Shown here: piece after piece, positions 51,274 to 61,234 of the stretch | Position numbering within the stretch: the first letter of the stretch is position 1 | Layout of the letters: the number at the start of each line of letters is the position of its first letter | NCBI RefSeq assembly: GCF_013391635.1 | Contig: NZ_JACAWU010000002.1 | Coordinates: 744,001 to 808,000 of the forward strand | DNA: 64,000 nucleotides | Source: Natronomonas gomsonensis | Lineage (GTDB): Archaea; Halobacteriota; Halobacteria; Halobacteriales; Haloarculaceae | Reading direction: 5' to 3' | Position numbers and translations under genes: made by a program | Notes under the pieces: generated by a model | Seen by the model: only the letters and a program-made list of their open reading frames with translations | Databases searched by the model: none | What the model was told of the DNA's origin: nothing

Positions 51274-53370
51274 TCAGCCCAGAAGCGTCAACACGAGATA
51301 CGTCACGGTGAGCATTATCGTCGAGTGCTTGACACCGTCTTTCACCGACCCACCGCCCATCATGCCGCCGACCAGTCCCGAGAGCGTCGACTGTATCAAC
51401 GCGGTGTGGAAGAACACCAACCGGTAGGCGTCCTCGTTACCGCCTTGGAACCCCCCGAGAACGCTCGGAGCGTTCTGTGCGAAGTCGCCATCGACGGCCC
51501 CAGTATCCGGGAGGTTCGGGATGAGAACGAAGTCGAGGGCGACGATGACGATGAGGAAGACGACGAAGGAGACGTAGATGACGACGAGGTAGGTGAACAT
51601 CTCCTGTCGCCGCTGGCGGCGGAGTCGCTTGTCAGACCGGGCCTGTTCGGCGGCGATGCGGAGCACCGGCCCGATTTCGTTCGAGGCCCGCATCGCGTTC
51701 GTGATGAGCGTGACGACCCGGGTGACCGAGGGCGTCCGAACGCGCGTCTCGAACCGATCCAGCGCCTGTGCGACGGTCGCTCCCCACTGGATGTCCCGCC
51801 AGATACGGTCGACCTCCTCGTCGAGTGCGCCGATGTCGCTGCGTCGAACCCGGTCGAACGAGGAGACGACGGCGATGCCTGCCTCGTTGAGACTCGCCAA
51901 CCGTTCCAGCAGGTCGGGGACGGCGTCTTCGAGGCGTCGAAGCCGCCGTTGCTTGATCTCGTAGACGACCGCGAACGTCCCCATGAGGAAGATGGCTGCT
52001 TGCACCAGCAAGTCGTCGAACAGTCCGACCTCGATGGCGCCGTCGACGACCACCGAGGGCGCCCGATACGCAGTCACCAGCACCGCGATCGGAACGGTGA
52101 CCAAGAAGACGAGCGTCGGTCGCTGAATGACCGACTGCAGTGGGGTAGTAATCGTCTCGCGAATCGACCGGAGGCGGTCGTAGGCCCGCAGACGCTGATG
52201 GTTGGTTTCGGAGTTCGGATAGTTGTAGCCACCGTCAGATTCGATGCCGACGTGCTCGGCGGTCACGTTCGACTCCGCCTGGAGGATTCGGCTGCTGCTC
52301 CCGGTCGTCTGTAGCGGTTGCAGTACCTCGATGAGGTACGCGAGAAACAGGAGGTTCCCCGCCGGGAGGACGACGTACGCGATTGCGCGCATCAGAAACA
52401 GCGTATCGCCGGCGGTCAACCCGATGATGAGGAGGATAGTCACCAAGAACAGCATCCCGGCGACGACGGTCGTGACGTACACTTCCGCGGTCGTTGCGAG
52501 CAAATCGAGGATTTCCTCCTGCTGTTCTTCGGCCTCCTCGCGGTACCGTTCGTACTGCTCTCTGAGGAACTCCGAGATGTTCCGTCCGCTCTGGAGGACA
52601 CTCGAGAGGTTCTCCGCGAACTGCTCGAACTGCTCGGAGGGCGTCCGCTGGGAGAGGTCCCCGATTGCCGACACGAGGTCGACGTTGAACAGGTCGATGT
52701 TGCGGACGGCGACGCCGACCTCGGCGGCCCCTTCACCGAAGACGTCCTCGTTTCGCGACAGCGCTCGCATCACGTCCGGAAACGCCATCCCACCGCGGGT
52801 CAGGGCGTACACGAACGCGACCATCCGCGGCATTCCAGCGTCTATCTGCCGCCGCCGCGTGTCCGCCCGGAGCGACGGCAGCCGCCAGCGGACGGCGTAG
52901 GCACCGCCCGCCGCGAGCAATCCGACGAGGCTACTCGTCGCCAGCAATACTGCGAACACGAAGCCGTCGAATACCTCGATGCCGAACGTCGCCCCCGGGA
53001 GTTCCGAGAGAATTGGTACGTCGGCGATGCCGTCGAAGAGACCCAACGAGGGCACCGTAATCGTCGTCGAAAGCCCCACCTCCCGAAGCACGGCCAACAG
53101 GCCGACGCCGACGTACACGCCGAGGATACCGCCGGCCATCGCCGAACCGAAGACGTACAGGTACGTCTTGGCGGTGTACTCCCGATACGGCGTTCCGATG
53201 GCGGCGCTGCGGAGCAACCGCTCTCGTCTGACGCTCGGTTCGATGCTCTTGCCGTCGAACAGTCTGAAACTCGTTCGTGACAACAGCGACGAGAGGCCCT
53301 CGCTGTACGACGCCGCGAGGAACAACCCCACGAGTGCGAGCGCTCCGAGCAGCGGGAGAAACTCCAGCAT
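51274..53370 (-). CDS. pilC: Type IV pilus assembly membrane protein (TadC/PilC), second system
   Basis: 698 residues, same organisation as the copy at 45391: two T2SSF domains (ALTRGGMAFPDVMRALSRNEDVFGEGAAEVGVAVRNIDLFNVDLVSAIGDLSQRTPSEQFEQFAENLSSVLQSGRN and PDLLERLASLNEAGIAVVSSFDRVRRS) and ~9 membrane segments. It abuts the upstream ATPase gene without a gap. Confidence 0.93.
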   Translation of the reverse strand: MLEFLPLLGALALVGLFLAASYSEGLSSLLSRTSFRLFDGKSIEPSVRRERLLRSAAIGTPYREYTAKTYLYVFGSAMAGGILGVYVGVGLLAVLREVGLSTTITVPSLGLFDGIADVPILSELPGATFGIEVFDGFVFAVLLATSSLVGLLAAGGAYAVRWRLPSLRADTRRRQIDAGMPRMVAFVYALTRGGMAFPDVMRALSRNEDVFGEGAAEVGVAVRNIDLFNVDLVSAIGDLSQRTPSEQFEQFAENLSSVLQSGRNISEFLREQYERYREEAEEQQEEILDLLATTAEVYVTTVVAGMLFLVTILLIIGLTAGDTLFLMRAIAYVVLPAGNLLFLAYLIEVLQPLQTTGSSSRILQAESNVTAEHVGIESDGGYNYPNSETNHQRLRAYDRLRSIRETITTPLQSVIQRPTLVFLVTVPIAVLVTAYRAPSVVVDGAIEVGLFDDLLVQAAIFLMGTFAVVYEIKQRRLRRLEDAVPDLLERLASLNEAGIAVVSSFDRVRRSDIGALDEEVDRIWRDIQWGATVAQALDRFETRVRTPSVTRVVTLITNAMRASNEIGPVLRIAAEQARSDKRLRRQRRQEMFTYLVVIYVSFVVFLIVIVALDFVLIPNLPDTGAVDGDFAQNAPSVLGGFQGGNEDAYRLVFFHTALIQSTLSGLVGGMMGGGSVKDGVKHSTIMLTVTYLVLTLLG

Positions 53371-54996
53371 CTATTGGCTCGGCGTCTCGACGGCGTCGGC
53401 GTCCATTTGGGTCGCCTCGATTCGGTCGATGACCTCCTCGGGGGTCGCGTAGTAGCGGTTCACCATCGCCGTGAACTCCTGATACTGGTTTACCCCCTGC
53501 TCCCAGAGGTACTTCAGGAACGTCCGGCGGCGCTGCATTTCCCGGAGCAGTTCGGATTGGGACCACCCTCGCTCCTCGCGTATCTCGTCGAGTAGCTGCT
53601 TGTTCCCCTCCCGGAAGGAGTCGTTGGCGGAGTTCCACTCGTAGGCACCGGTGTAGTCGAGTTCACCCGTCCGCTGGTCGATGCCCTCGATTTCGGCGAT
53701 TGCGTCCGCTCGGCGAACTCGCTCGCCGCCGAAGCGCGCGAGCGTCTGGACACACAGCACGTCCAGCGACTGAACCATCGGCCGCGGAACGTTGATGGGT
53801 TCGTTCTCCAGTCGATTGATGACCGTCTGCACCGAGTCTGCGTGCATCGTCGACAGCGTCGTGTGTCCGGTGTTCATCGCCTGAAACAGCGTAATCGCCT
53901 CCTCACCACGAACCTCGCCGACGATGATGTACTCCGGGCGGTGCCGGAGGGCACTGCGGAGCAGGTCGTACATCGTCACGTTCGAGGCTTCGTCGAGACG
54001 TTCGCGGGTGACACACGATAGCCAGTTGTCGTGATACAGCGCGAGTTCGCGGGTGTCCTCGATGGTGATGAGTTTCGAGCGGGGCGGAACGAACATCGAG
54101 ATGGCGTTCATCGAGGTGGTTTTCCCCGATGCCGTCCCGCCGGCGAAGATGATGTTCTTGTTGTGTTCGATTGCCATCCACAGGTACGCCATCTGGTGTA
54201 GCGAGTACGTGCCGAACTCCAGGAGGTCGATGGGCGTGAACGGTTCTTCGCTGTACTTCCGGATGGTGAACGCCGACCCCCGTGGCGTCACTTCCTCCCC
54301 GAGTGCCAACTCAGCCCGCGAGCCGTCCTGGAGCGTCGTTTCGACGACGGGGTTGCCGACGGAGATGTGTCGGCCCGCCTGCTGGGCCATCCGGACGATG
54401 TAGTTGTCGAGTTCCTCCTCGGCGAAGGAGATGTTCGTCTCGATGTCCTGATACCCGTCGTGGTAGGCGTACAGCGGGATGTCGTAGCCGTCACAGGAGA
54501 TGTCCTCGATCGAGGGGTCGTGCATCAGCGGGTCGAGACGGCCGAATCCCTGAAACCGCCGGTGCAAATAGTAGTAGAGCCGATAGAACCCCGCAACGTC
54601 GATTTCCATGCCGTACTTCTCGAGGCGGGTCCGGATTTCCTCGGCCAACACCTCCTCCGGCGTGCCGTCCCGGGAGCCGTACAACAGCGGCGTTCGTACG
54701 TCGTCGTACAGCGTCGAGAGGAGTTCGCCCTCGAACCGGTCGAGTTCCGGTTCGATGACGCGGTAGAGGTGTTTGTCGTCGGTGTCGCTGTAGGTCACGA
54801 CCGCGTAGGCAAACGGCGCGTTCAGCCAGTAGCGCTCGATTTCCCGGTCGTCGAACTGGCGGTCACCGACGACGTCGCCGTGATGGCCGGGTTGGTACTG
54901 CGTCGCCGGAAGTTGAGAGCCGCTGAACGTCTCCGCCGTCCGACGAATGCTGTTGCGGATGGCTTCGAGCGGACCACCGGCGTGATTGCCTGACAT
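53371..54996 (-). CDS. pilB: Type IV pilus secretion ATPase (PilB-like), second system
   Basis: 541 residues. Walker A FAGGTASGKTTSMNA (~286, Ala in place of a Gly of the P-loop), Asp box TIEDTRELALYHDN, Walker B YIIVGEVRGEE and His box NTGHTTLSTMHADS. Shorter than the other pilB because the long acidic leader is missing. No pilin gene is visible downstream of its pilC partner, so its pilins must be elsewhere. Confidence 0.93.
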   Translation of the reverse strand: MSGNHAGGPLEAIRNSIRRTAETFSGSQLPATQYQPGHHGDVVGDRQFDDREIERYWLNAPFAYAVVTYSDTDDKHLYRVIEPELDRFEGELLSTLYDDVRTPLLYGSRDGTPEEVLAEEIRTRLEKYGMEIDVAGFYRLYYYLHRRFQGFGRLDPLMHDPSIEDISCDGYDIPLYAYHDGYQDIETNISFAEEELDNYIVRMAQQAGRHISVGNPVVETTLQDGSRAELALGEEVTPRGSAFTIRKYSEEPFTPIDLLEFGTYSLHQMAYLWMAIEHNKNIIFAGGTASGKTTSMNAISMFVPPRSKLITIEDTRELALYHDNWLSCVTRERLDEASNVTMYDLLRSALRHRPEYIIVGEVRGEEAITLFQAMNTGHTTLSTMHADSVQTVINRLENEPINVPRPMVQSLDVLCVQTLARFGGERVRRADAIAEIEGIDQRTGELDYTGAYEWNSANDSFREGNKQLLDEIREERGWSQSELLREMQRRRTFLKYLWEQGVNQYQEFTAMVNRYYATPEEVIDRIEATQMDADAVETPSQ

Positions 54997-55108
54997 TTGT
55001 TAGTACCCTCCTAACGGCGGTTATAACTCCGTTATCGTCGGGTCGGCATAAAACCACGCCGCAACTCGCGGTGTGTCCCGCCGTCGGGCGGCCACGAAAC
55101 GTCGGGCG

Positions 55109-55609
55109 TCAGGTCCGTTCGACGACGAGCAACAGCCCGCCCAGCAGGTACATGAAGAGAATCCCGACGGGAACCGTGATGCCGGCGAATCCGGTGAAGA
55201 GGAGGTACGTCGACGCGGTCAACGGCACCGCGGAGAGAAGCAACAACCCGCCCATCAGCCTGACGGGGTCGACCGGCGACTCGGCTTCGAGCCGTTCGTC
55301 GTAGACGTAGTAGACGGCGCTCAGTGCCAACGCCACGGTGAAGACGGCGGCGGCGAGTATCCACAACTGGTAGCCGAAGGCGACACCAGCGTTGTCGGGA
55401 AAGCCCGGCGCGCGATAGACGAGGAGATACGGCGTGTCGTACTGGCCGAAGTCGACGCCGGGGATGAACTGGAAGAACAGATAGAGGAAGTGGATGCGGT
55501 ACAGTCGCAGCCCACCTTGGCTCGCATACGAGACGCTCCACGGCAGCAGCGCACACAGCCACGCGGACAGCACCGCGAGTTCACCGGCGTACTCCGAGCG
55601 GACCCACAT
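55109..55609 (-). CDS. Small integral membrane protein (DUF7549-like)
   Basis: 166 residues, about four hydrophobic segments (AVLSAWLCALLPWSVSYA, LWILAAAVFTVALALSAVYYVY, LLLLSAVPLTASTYLLFTGFAG, VPVGILFMYLLGGLLLVV). Starts MWVRSEYAGELAVLSAWLCALLPWSV, a pattern I recall from a small haloarchaeal family, unknown function. 113 bases upstream of the second pilB on the same strand. Confidence 0.7.
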   Translation of the reverse strand: MWVRSEYAGELAVLSAWLCALLPWSVSYASQGGLRLYRIHFLYLFFQFIPGVDFGQYDTPYLLVYRAPGFPDNAGVAFGYQLWILAAAVFTVALALSAVYYVYDERLEAESPVDPVRLMGGLLLLSAVPLTASTYLLFTGFAGITVPVGILFMYLLGGLLLVVERT

Positions 55610-55749
55610 ACCACCTCACCCACGCGGGGGCAAATAAAAGATACCGCATGACGGTCGCCGAACGATTCGCTTCGATGAGTGTGTACTGAACGTCTGACGC
55701 TGGCGTTACGTTCATCACTACGGCGACCCTACGTCGTAGTAGCAAAGGG

Positions 55750-56205
55750 ATGCGGCGTGACTACTTCACTCTGACCGTCGACGGGATGGATGCGGACGAC
55801 CCACAGCGGCCGGTCGTCACGATCACCTACGAGGGACCGGCCGGTCAGCTCGAATCGAGGCTGACCAAAGCCGACAGCGTACTCGAAAGCGACGAAATCG
55901 ACGTCGCCTTCCGCCTCAAAGAGCCGCTGGACTCCGAGGAGGCCAACGGCGTCGTCGCCATCGCCGACCGCGTCACCGGCGAGTACGTCTTCGAACTCAA
56001 CGCCACGGCCGGCGACGTGTTCTCCTTCGTCGAAGCCGCCCGCGAGTTCGGCCAGCGAAGCGACTCCGAGAGCCGATACCGAATCGTCCTCGAAACCGAA
56101 GACGAACATCTCGCGACCTACGACAAGTCCACACTGCTCGTCTACGACGCCGACGGCGAACTCCTCCGCGGGCAGAGTCTGATTCCCAGCGGCGTCGAAC
56201 TGTAA
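55750..56205 (+). CDS. Conserved haloarchaeal protein (DUF5793-like)
   Basis: 151 residues starting MRRDYFTLTVDGMD, beta-rich in the first part and with VLESDEIDVAFRLKEPLDSEEANGVVAIADRVTGEYVFELNA then ATYDKSTLLVYDADGELLRGQSLIPSGVEL. The family is restricted to haloarchaea as I recall; function unknown. No membrane segments or metal motifs. Confidence 0.75.
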   Translation: MRRDYFTLTVDGMDADDPQRPVVTITYEGPAGQLESRLTKADSVLESDEIDVAFRLKEPLDSEEANGVVAIADRVTGEYVFELNATAGDVFSFVEAAREFGQRSDSESRYRIVLETEDEHLATYDKSTLLVYDADGELLRGQSLIPSGVEL

Positions 56206-56248
56206 CCGTCGAGGCCGTTTTCACCCGGCGAGAAAGCGAACGAAGAGA

Positions 56249-56899
56249 TTACTGAACGAGGCCGGCGACGACCCGTGATTCGGCCTTCCGGAGGTGTTCG
56301 TCGACCGTCGACGGCGCACAGCCGAGATTGTCGGCGATGTCCTTGTGCGTGGCTTTGCGCGGAACGTCGTAGTACCCCTCCTCGATAGCCGTCTCGAACA
56401 CTTCGAGTTGTCGGTCGGTCAGCGGCGACAGCAGGTCCTCCGAGCCCGGGACGTACGTGCCGGCGTCGCCGACCGAAAATTCGAGCGAATCGGGCATCGC
56501 TCCCAGTGCCCCACGGAGGTTTTCGTGTGTTCCGACGAGTGTCGCCCGCAGTCCGCCTTCGGTGAACTCCAGTGGCGTGTCGATGATGAGCGCGTACTCG
56601 TGGGCGATATCGAGCAGGGCGTTTCCGCGTGTCGTCGAGTCCGCCTGGATGAACGCGTGATACCCCTCGCCGACGATGTCGACGACCTCGTGGTCGTAAA
56701 CCGATGGTTGATCGTCGAGGGCATCCCCGAAGGCGTCGCCGTCACCAACGACGCGGTACAGCAGGACGGTCGTCCCGTCGGCGCGGGAGTCGACGTGCAA
56801 AAGCGACTCCCGGGAGACGGCGTCGTGGCCGGCTACGAACTCGTCGATGGGGTGAATCGCCCGTTCCGTGGGTGAGATATCGAGTTTGAGGTATTTCAT
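56249..56899 (-). CDS. HTH_10 (bacterio-opsin-activator-type) transcriptional regulator
   Basis: 216 residues. C-terminal HTH: LTDRQLEVFETAIEEGYYDVPRKATHKDIADNLGCAPSTVDEHLRKAESRVVAGL. The N-terminal ~155 residues contain a mixed sensor-like domain (ERAIHPIDEFVAGHDAVSRESLLHVDSRADGTTVLLYRVVGDGDAF) of the GAF/BAT-associated kind without the cysteines seen in the regulator at 16892. Ligand unknown. Confidence 0.85.
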   Translation of the reverse strand: MKYLKLDISPTERAIHPIDEFVAGHDAVSRESLLHVDSRADGTTVLLYRVVGDGDAFGDALDDQPSVYDHEVVDIVGEGYHAFIQADSTTRGNALLDIAHEYALIIDTPLEFTEGGLRATLVGTHENLRGALGAMPDSLEFSVGDAGTYVPGSEDLLSPLTDRQLEVFETAIEEGYYDVPRKATHKDIADNLGCAPSTVDEHLRKAESRVVAGLVQ

Positions 56900-57027
56900 A
56901 GGGTCTCCGCTCTACCGAGTTCGGGCCGTGTTGGGGATTTAAGCTTCTGACAAAACCATCCAAACGAAGCCGGCGTCGAGAAATCCAGAGCGGAAACGCT
57001 TTTGGGACGGGTCACCGAGTGCCCCGT

Positions 57028-57330
57028 ATGGACTGGCCCCACGACCCCGACGGCGAGGAAGGCTCCGAGGGGATGCGCAAGTACGGGCAGGCGATACTCG
57101 CGAAGAAACTGGACGAAGAGGAGGGTTTCCCTCTCTCGAAAGCCGACTTCGTCGAGGAACACGGCGACGAGCCGATTCGACTGAACCACGAACGCGTCGT
57201 CAGCGTCGACGACATCTTCGAACACGTAGAGGAAGACGAATTCGAGGACATCGTCGCGTTCCACAAGGCAGTCGGGCGCGCGATGCGCTCGGCTGGGATG
57301 TGGGAAGTCGAACTCTCGAAGGGCGCCTGA
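57028..57330 (+). CDS. Conserved haloarchaeal protein (DUF5785-like)
   Basis: 100 residues, start MDWPHDPDGEEGSEGMRKYGQAILAKKLDEEEGFPLSKADF, with a helical core (VSVDDIFEHVEEDEFEDIVAFHKAVGRAMRSAGMW). Very conserved among haloarchaea as I recall, function unknown. The ATG at 57028 is chosen because the family begins MDWP. Confidence 0.78.
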   Translation: MDWPHDPDGEEGSEGMRKYGQAILAKKLDEEEGFPLSKADFVEEHGDEPIRLNHERVVSVDDIFEHVEEDEFEDIVAFHKAVGRAMRSAGMWEVELSKGA

Positions 57331-57427
57331 CTTCGGCGATACCCCCTTTTTTCCAAGGCATGCCACGCTGCGAGCATTGCCGCCGTGGATGGTAAGGCAA
57401 ATACCGGCGCGTCGAGAACCGTCTGTC

Positions 57428-58186
57428 GTGACGAACACGCAGGTAACGCTCATCCAGATAGACAACTACGGACCGTGGACTGTCACGCCGGAGCCACGTC
57501 GCGAAGTCGACCTCCAGACGCTGCAGTCGCGACTGTACGCCGACCTCTCGCAACTTTTCGGCAACCGCGAAGGATACGTTTTCTTCACCCGATTCGACAA
57601 CATGGTCGCGGTGACGAACGGCCTCGACGCCGACGCCCACGCCCTGATTCAGGAGTCCGTCGGGAACCGCTATCCGGTGTCGATTAGCTTGAGTATCGCC
57701 GTCGACTCAGCCCCCGCCGAGGCCCTCGGAGTCGCGACGGACCAACTGCAGGACGCCGGCAGCGCACAGGACCGCGGTCGAACCGAGGTACTCCGCGGAG
57801 ACACCCTCGCCGACGACGAACGCACCGACGACGACGTCCAAATCGCTCACTTCGACGTCAACGACGCGACCGAGAAGTACACCGACCAACTCAACGAGTT
57901 CGACTCTTTCATCAACATCGAACAGGGGTACGCCGAGTTGATGCGCTACATGCGGAAGGCACACGACTCGCTGTCCTTCTTCGTCGGCGGCGACAACATC
58001 ATCGCCGTCTGCGATGCCGTCGATCGCGAGGGATACGCCGACGCCATCGAACACGTCAACGAAGCCGTCGGGGTCGAGTTGAAAGTCGGCGTCGGTCGGG
58101 CCCGGAACGCCCAATCGGCCGGAATGGCCGCCAAACACGCCCTCGAGACGTGCCGCGAGGAGAACACCGACGTGGAGTTCGAGTGA
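57428..58186 (+). CDS. arfA: GTP cyclohydrolase III
   Basis: 252 residues from the GTG at 57428 (TNTQVTLIQIDNYGPWT). Two similar halves with FFTRFDNMVAVTNG and FFVGGDNIIAVCDAVD, the GGDN-type motif resembling nucleotide-cyclase folds. Converts GTP to 2-amino-5-formylamino-6-ribosylamino-pyrimidinone phosphate, the first step to riboflavin and F420 in archaea. 98 bases downstream of the DUF5785-like gene. Confidence 0.93.
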   Translation: MTNTQVTLIQIDNYGPWTVTPEPRREVDLQTLQSRLYADLSQLFGNREGYVFFTRFDNMVAVTNGLDADAHALIQESVGNRYPVSISLSIAVDSAPAEALGVATDQLQDAGSAQDRGRTEVLRGDTLADDERTDDDVQIAHFDVNDATEKYTDQLNEFDSFINIEQGYAELMRYMRKAHDSLSFFVGGDNIIAVCDAVDREGYADAIEHVNEAVGVELKVGVGRARNAQSAGMAAKHALETCREENTDVEFE

Positions 58187-58327
58187 CAGTCGACCGAGAC
58201 GACACGAACCGCCCGCTCCCCGCAGGCGTGAAAGAACTGAACAGCTGCCGTGTTCATCCTTCGAGAGCCTGAATATCGGTTACAGACGGACTATCGCGGT
58301 TCTCTTCGTGGGAGTTACGGTGGACAC

Positions 58328-58337
58328 TTTTATATCA
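58328..58337 (+). promoter_or_regulatory. TATA element of the LivJ-like gene
   Basis: CTTTTATATC centred ~29 bases before the ATG at 58362; supports that ATG over the in-frame ATG at 58350. Confidence 0.65.
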
Positions 58338-58361
58338 GCCCGGTAGCTAATGACGGTCGGT

Positions 58362-59600
58362 ATGAAACGAAATATCCAGCGACGCGATGTTCTGAAGGGC
58401 GCCGGTGCGGCCGGACTCGCCGGACTCGCCGGCTGTCTCGGCGGCAACGGCAACGGCAACGGCGGCAGTGCCGAAACGATACAGTACGGAATCCTGATGC
58501 CGGAAACTGGTGACCTCGGTGACCTCGGTGTTACCATCCGAGATGGAGCCCGATTGGTCAGCCGTCAGCTGGAGGGAGAGGTCGACTTCGAGTTCGATAC
58601 TGCGACGCGAGACACCCAGACGGACCCACAGACGGGGCTCAGCGAAGCCGAAGACCTGATCAATGAGGGCTATCCTGCCGTCGTCGGTCCGGCGGCATCG
58701 AACGTGAACCTCCAGGTGACCGAGTCGGTGTTCATCCCCAACGAGGTAGTCGGTATTTCGCCATCCTCGACGGCTCCGGCCGTCACCGACCTCGACGACA
58801 ACGACTTCATCTTCCGAACCTGTCCCAGCGACGCTCTCCAGGGACAGGTGATGGCGAACGTCGCCCTCGACAATCGCGGTGCTTCCACGTCGGCGACGTT
58901 GTATCTCAACGACGACTACGGACAGGCACTCGAAGAGGAGTACGTCGCCGCATTCGAGGACGGTGGCGGCGAGGTTACTGCACAGGTCTCTTTCGAGCCC
59001 GAACAGTCGTCGTACTCCTCACAGCTCGGTGAGGCACTAGGCGACGACCCCGACGTGTTGATGGTCGTCGGCTTCCCCCAGAGCGGTATCCAGCTGTTCC
59101 GCGATTACTACTCGGAGTACGATACCGGCGCCGAGATTCTCGTCCCCGACGGCCTTCGCTCGTCGTCGCTCCCCGACGAGGTCGACAATCCGATGAACAA
59201 CGTCTACGGTACCTCGCCGTCCTCGCAGGGGCCGGGTGCCGACGCCTTCGCCAGCGCGTACGAAGAGGAGTGGGGTAACCCACCCGAAGTGTTCAACGGG
59301 CAGGCCTACGACGCTGCAGCGGTCATCACGCTGGCTCGCGTCGCCGCAGGCGAAAACAGCGGTACGGGGATCCGTGATTCGCTCCGCGATGTCGCTAACC
59401 CTGACGGAGACAACTACGGCCCGGGGGACCTCGCAGACGCCGTCTCCGCGGTCGCCGACGGCGACGCCATCGACTATCAGGGTGCCTCTTCGAGCGTCGA
59501 CTTCGACGACAACGGCGACATGCGTGCCGTCTTCTACGAGATATTCAAATACGAGGAGGGCGACATCGAGGCACTCGACACTATCGAGTTCGAGGCGTAA
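58362..59600 (+). CDS. livJ: Branched-chain amino-acid type ABC transporter, substrate-binding lipoprotein
   Basis: 412 residues. A twin-arginine-like QRRDVLKGAG motif and lipobox LAGLAGC, a short Gly/Asn linker, then a periplasmic-binding-protein type I domain: YGILMPETGDLGDLGVTIRDGARL, PAVVGPAASNVNLQV, VVGISPSSTAPAVTDL. Delivers ligand to the LivHMGF channel encoded convergently. Confidence 0.92.
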   Translation: MKRNIQRRDVLKGAGAAGLAGLAGCLGGNGNGNGGSAETIQYGILMPETGDLGDLGVTIRDGARLVSRQLEGEVDFEFDTATRDTQTDPQTGLSEAEDLINEGYPAVVGPAASNVNLQVTESVFIPNEVVGISPSSTAPAVTDLDDNDFIFRTCPSDALQGQVMANVALDNRGASTSATLYLNDDYGQALEEEYVAAFEDGGGEVTAQVSFEPEQSSYSSQLGEALGDDPDVLMVVGFPQSGIQLFRDYYSEYDTGAEILVPDGLRSSSLPDEVDNPMNNVYGTSPSSQGPGADAFASAYEEEWGNPPEVFNGQAYDAAAVITLARVAAGENSGTGIRDSLRDVANPDGDNYGPGDLADAVSAVADGDAIDYQGASSSVDFDDNGDMRAVFYEIFKYEEGDIEALDTIEFEA

Positions 59601-59630
59601 CACCGCAGAACCTTTTTTTGACCGCGTGTG

Positions 59631-60380
59631 TCAGCCGCCGAGGAAGTCCTGTCGCACCTGTTCGTCGGCCAACAGTGCGTCCCCGGTGTCGACGTAGCGG
59701 TTTTTGCCGTCGACGAGCACGTAGCCCCGGTCACAGCGTCGGAGCGCCTCTTTGGCGTTCTGCTCGACCATCAGTATCGCGGTCCCACCGTCGTTGATGC
59801 GGTCGACACGGTCGAACATCTCATCGACGAGATCGGGTGCCAATCCCGCGGAGGGTTCGTCCAGCAGCAACAGGTCGGGGTCGAGCATCAGTGCCCGGCC
59901 CATGGCGACCATCTGTCGTTGACCGCCCGACAACGTACCCGCCTTCTGTCCTTCGCGCTCGGCGAGGACGGGAAAGCGGTCGTAGACGGTCTCGATTCGC
60001 TCCTCGGGGACCGAATCGAGGATGTATGCCCCCATCTCGAGGTTCTCGCGGACGGTCAGTGTCTCGAAGACGTTGTCGTTCTGGGGGACGTAGCCGATAC
60101 CCGTTCGGATTATTCGTTCGGGGGGAAGTCCGTGGATCTCCTCGCCGGCGAACCGTATCGAGCCATCCATGTACGTCGTGAGGCCGAAAACGCTCTTCAT
60201 CACCGTCGATTTGCCGGCGCCGTTCGGACCGACGATGGTGACGTACTCTCTGTCGCCGACATCAAGGTCGACGTCGGTGAGAATTTGCAGATCTCCGTAG
60301 CCGGCATCGAGCCCTTCCACCTCGAGGAGCACGCCGGTCGACTCCGTCGCGGCACCGTCGACAGCGTCGGTGTCGCTCAT
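59631..60380 (-). CDS. livF: ABC transporter ATP-binding protein
   Basis: 249 residues. Walker A GPNGAGKST at 51-59, signature LSGGQ at 150-154, Walker B DLLLLDEPSAG (169-179). LivF-type features: GLDAGYGDLQIL and GIGYVPQNDNVF. Its ATG overlaps the stop of livG by 4 bases. Confidence 0.95.
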   Translation of the reverse strand: MSDTDAVDGAATESTGVLLEVEGLDAGYGDLQILTDVDLDVGDREYVTIVGPNGAGKSTVMKSVFGLTTYMDGSIRFAGEEIHGLPPERIIRTGIGYVPQNDNVFETLTVRENLEMGAYILDSVPEERIETVYDRFPVLAEREGQKAGTLSGGQRQMVAMGRALMLDPDLLLLDEPSAGLAPDLVDEMFDRVDRINDGGTAILMVEQNAKEALRRCDRGYVLVDGKNRYVDTGDALLADEQVRQDFLGG

Positions 60381-61234
60381 ATGTCCTCCCCGAGATAGGC
60401 GTCGATAACCGCTTCGTTTTCCCGAATCGATTCGGCGTCGCCGGTGGCAAGTACCTTCCCTTGATGCATCACGATTATCGGGTCGCAGTTCTCCATGATG
60501 ATGTCCATGTCGTGTTCGACCAGGAGGAACGTGTAGCCGTCGTCTCGGAGGGCGTGGATGCGCTCGAGGAGTTTCTCTTCGAGCGTCGGGTTGACCCCCG
60601 CAAGCGGCTCGTCGAGCAGCACCATGTCGGGGTCGGTCATGAGAACGCGCGCCATCTCCAGCAGTTTTCGCTGGCCGCCGGAGAGCTCGCCGGCGTACTG
60701 GTGGGCGACGTGATCGAGTTCGAACAGCTCTAACGTCTCCCACGCCCGCTCGCGTACTTCCCGCTCCTGTTCGATCACGGCGCGTCGAGCGCCAGGTGCG
60801 ACAGAGCGCCACAGCGACTCGCCGAGTTGTCGCTGTGGTGCGAGCATGACGTTCTCGAGGACGGTCATCTCCTCGAGTTCGCGGGCGATCTGGAACGTTC
60901 TGACGAGGCCGCGCTGGGCGATTTCGTGGGGTGCGTATCCGGTGATATCCTCGCCCTTAAAGTACACATGACCGTCAGTCGGCTCGTGGACCCCGGTGAT
61001 GCAGTTGAACGTCGTCGATTTGCCGGCGCCGTTTGGGCCGATGAGTCCCGTGAGAGAACCCTCCTCGACTTCGAAGGAGGCGCCGTCGACGGCGGTGATA
61101 CCGCCGAATCGTTTGACGAGACCGTCGACGCGCAGCGGGAGACTCGATGGGACCTGCTGGGCGGCCTTCTCTGTCGGTGAGTCGTCGGTTTCGGGCAGTT
61201 CCTCCGGGGCCTTGGCGGACGGTGCGTTACTCAT
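60377..61234 (-). CDS. livG: ABC transporter ATP-binding protein
   Basis: 285 residues. An acid/Ser-rich N-terminal stretch of ~30, Walker A GPNGAGKST at 66-74, LSGGQRKLLEMARVLM, DEPLAGVNP, and a LivG-type long helical insert. The start overlaps the livM stop by 8 bases. Confidence 0.95.
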   Translation of the reverse strand: MSNAPSAKAPEELPETDDSPTEKAAQQVPSSLPLRVDGLVKRFGGITAVDGASFEVEEGSLTGLIGPNGAGKSTTFNCITGVHEPTDGHVYFKGEDITGYAPHEIAQRGLVRTFQIARELEEMTVLENVMLAPQRQLGESLWRSVAPGARRAVIEQEREVRERAWETLELFELDHVAHQYAGELSGGQRKLLEMARVLMTDPDMVLLDEPLAGVNPTLEEKLLERIHALRDDGYTFLLVEHDMDIIMENCDPIIVMHQGKVLATGDAESIRENEAVIDAYLGEDI

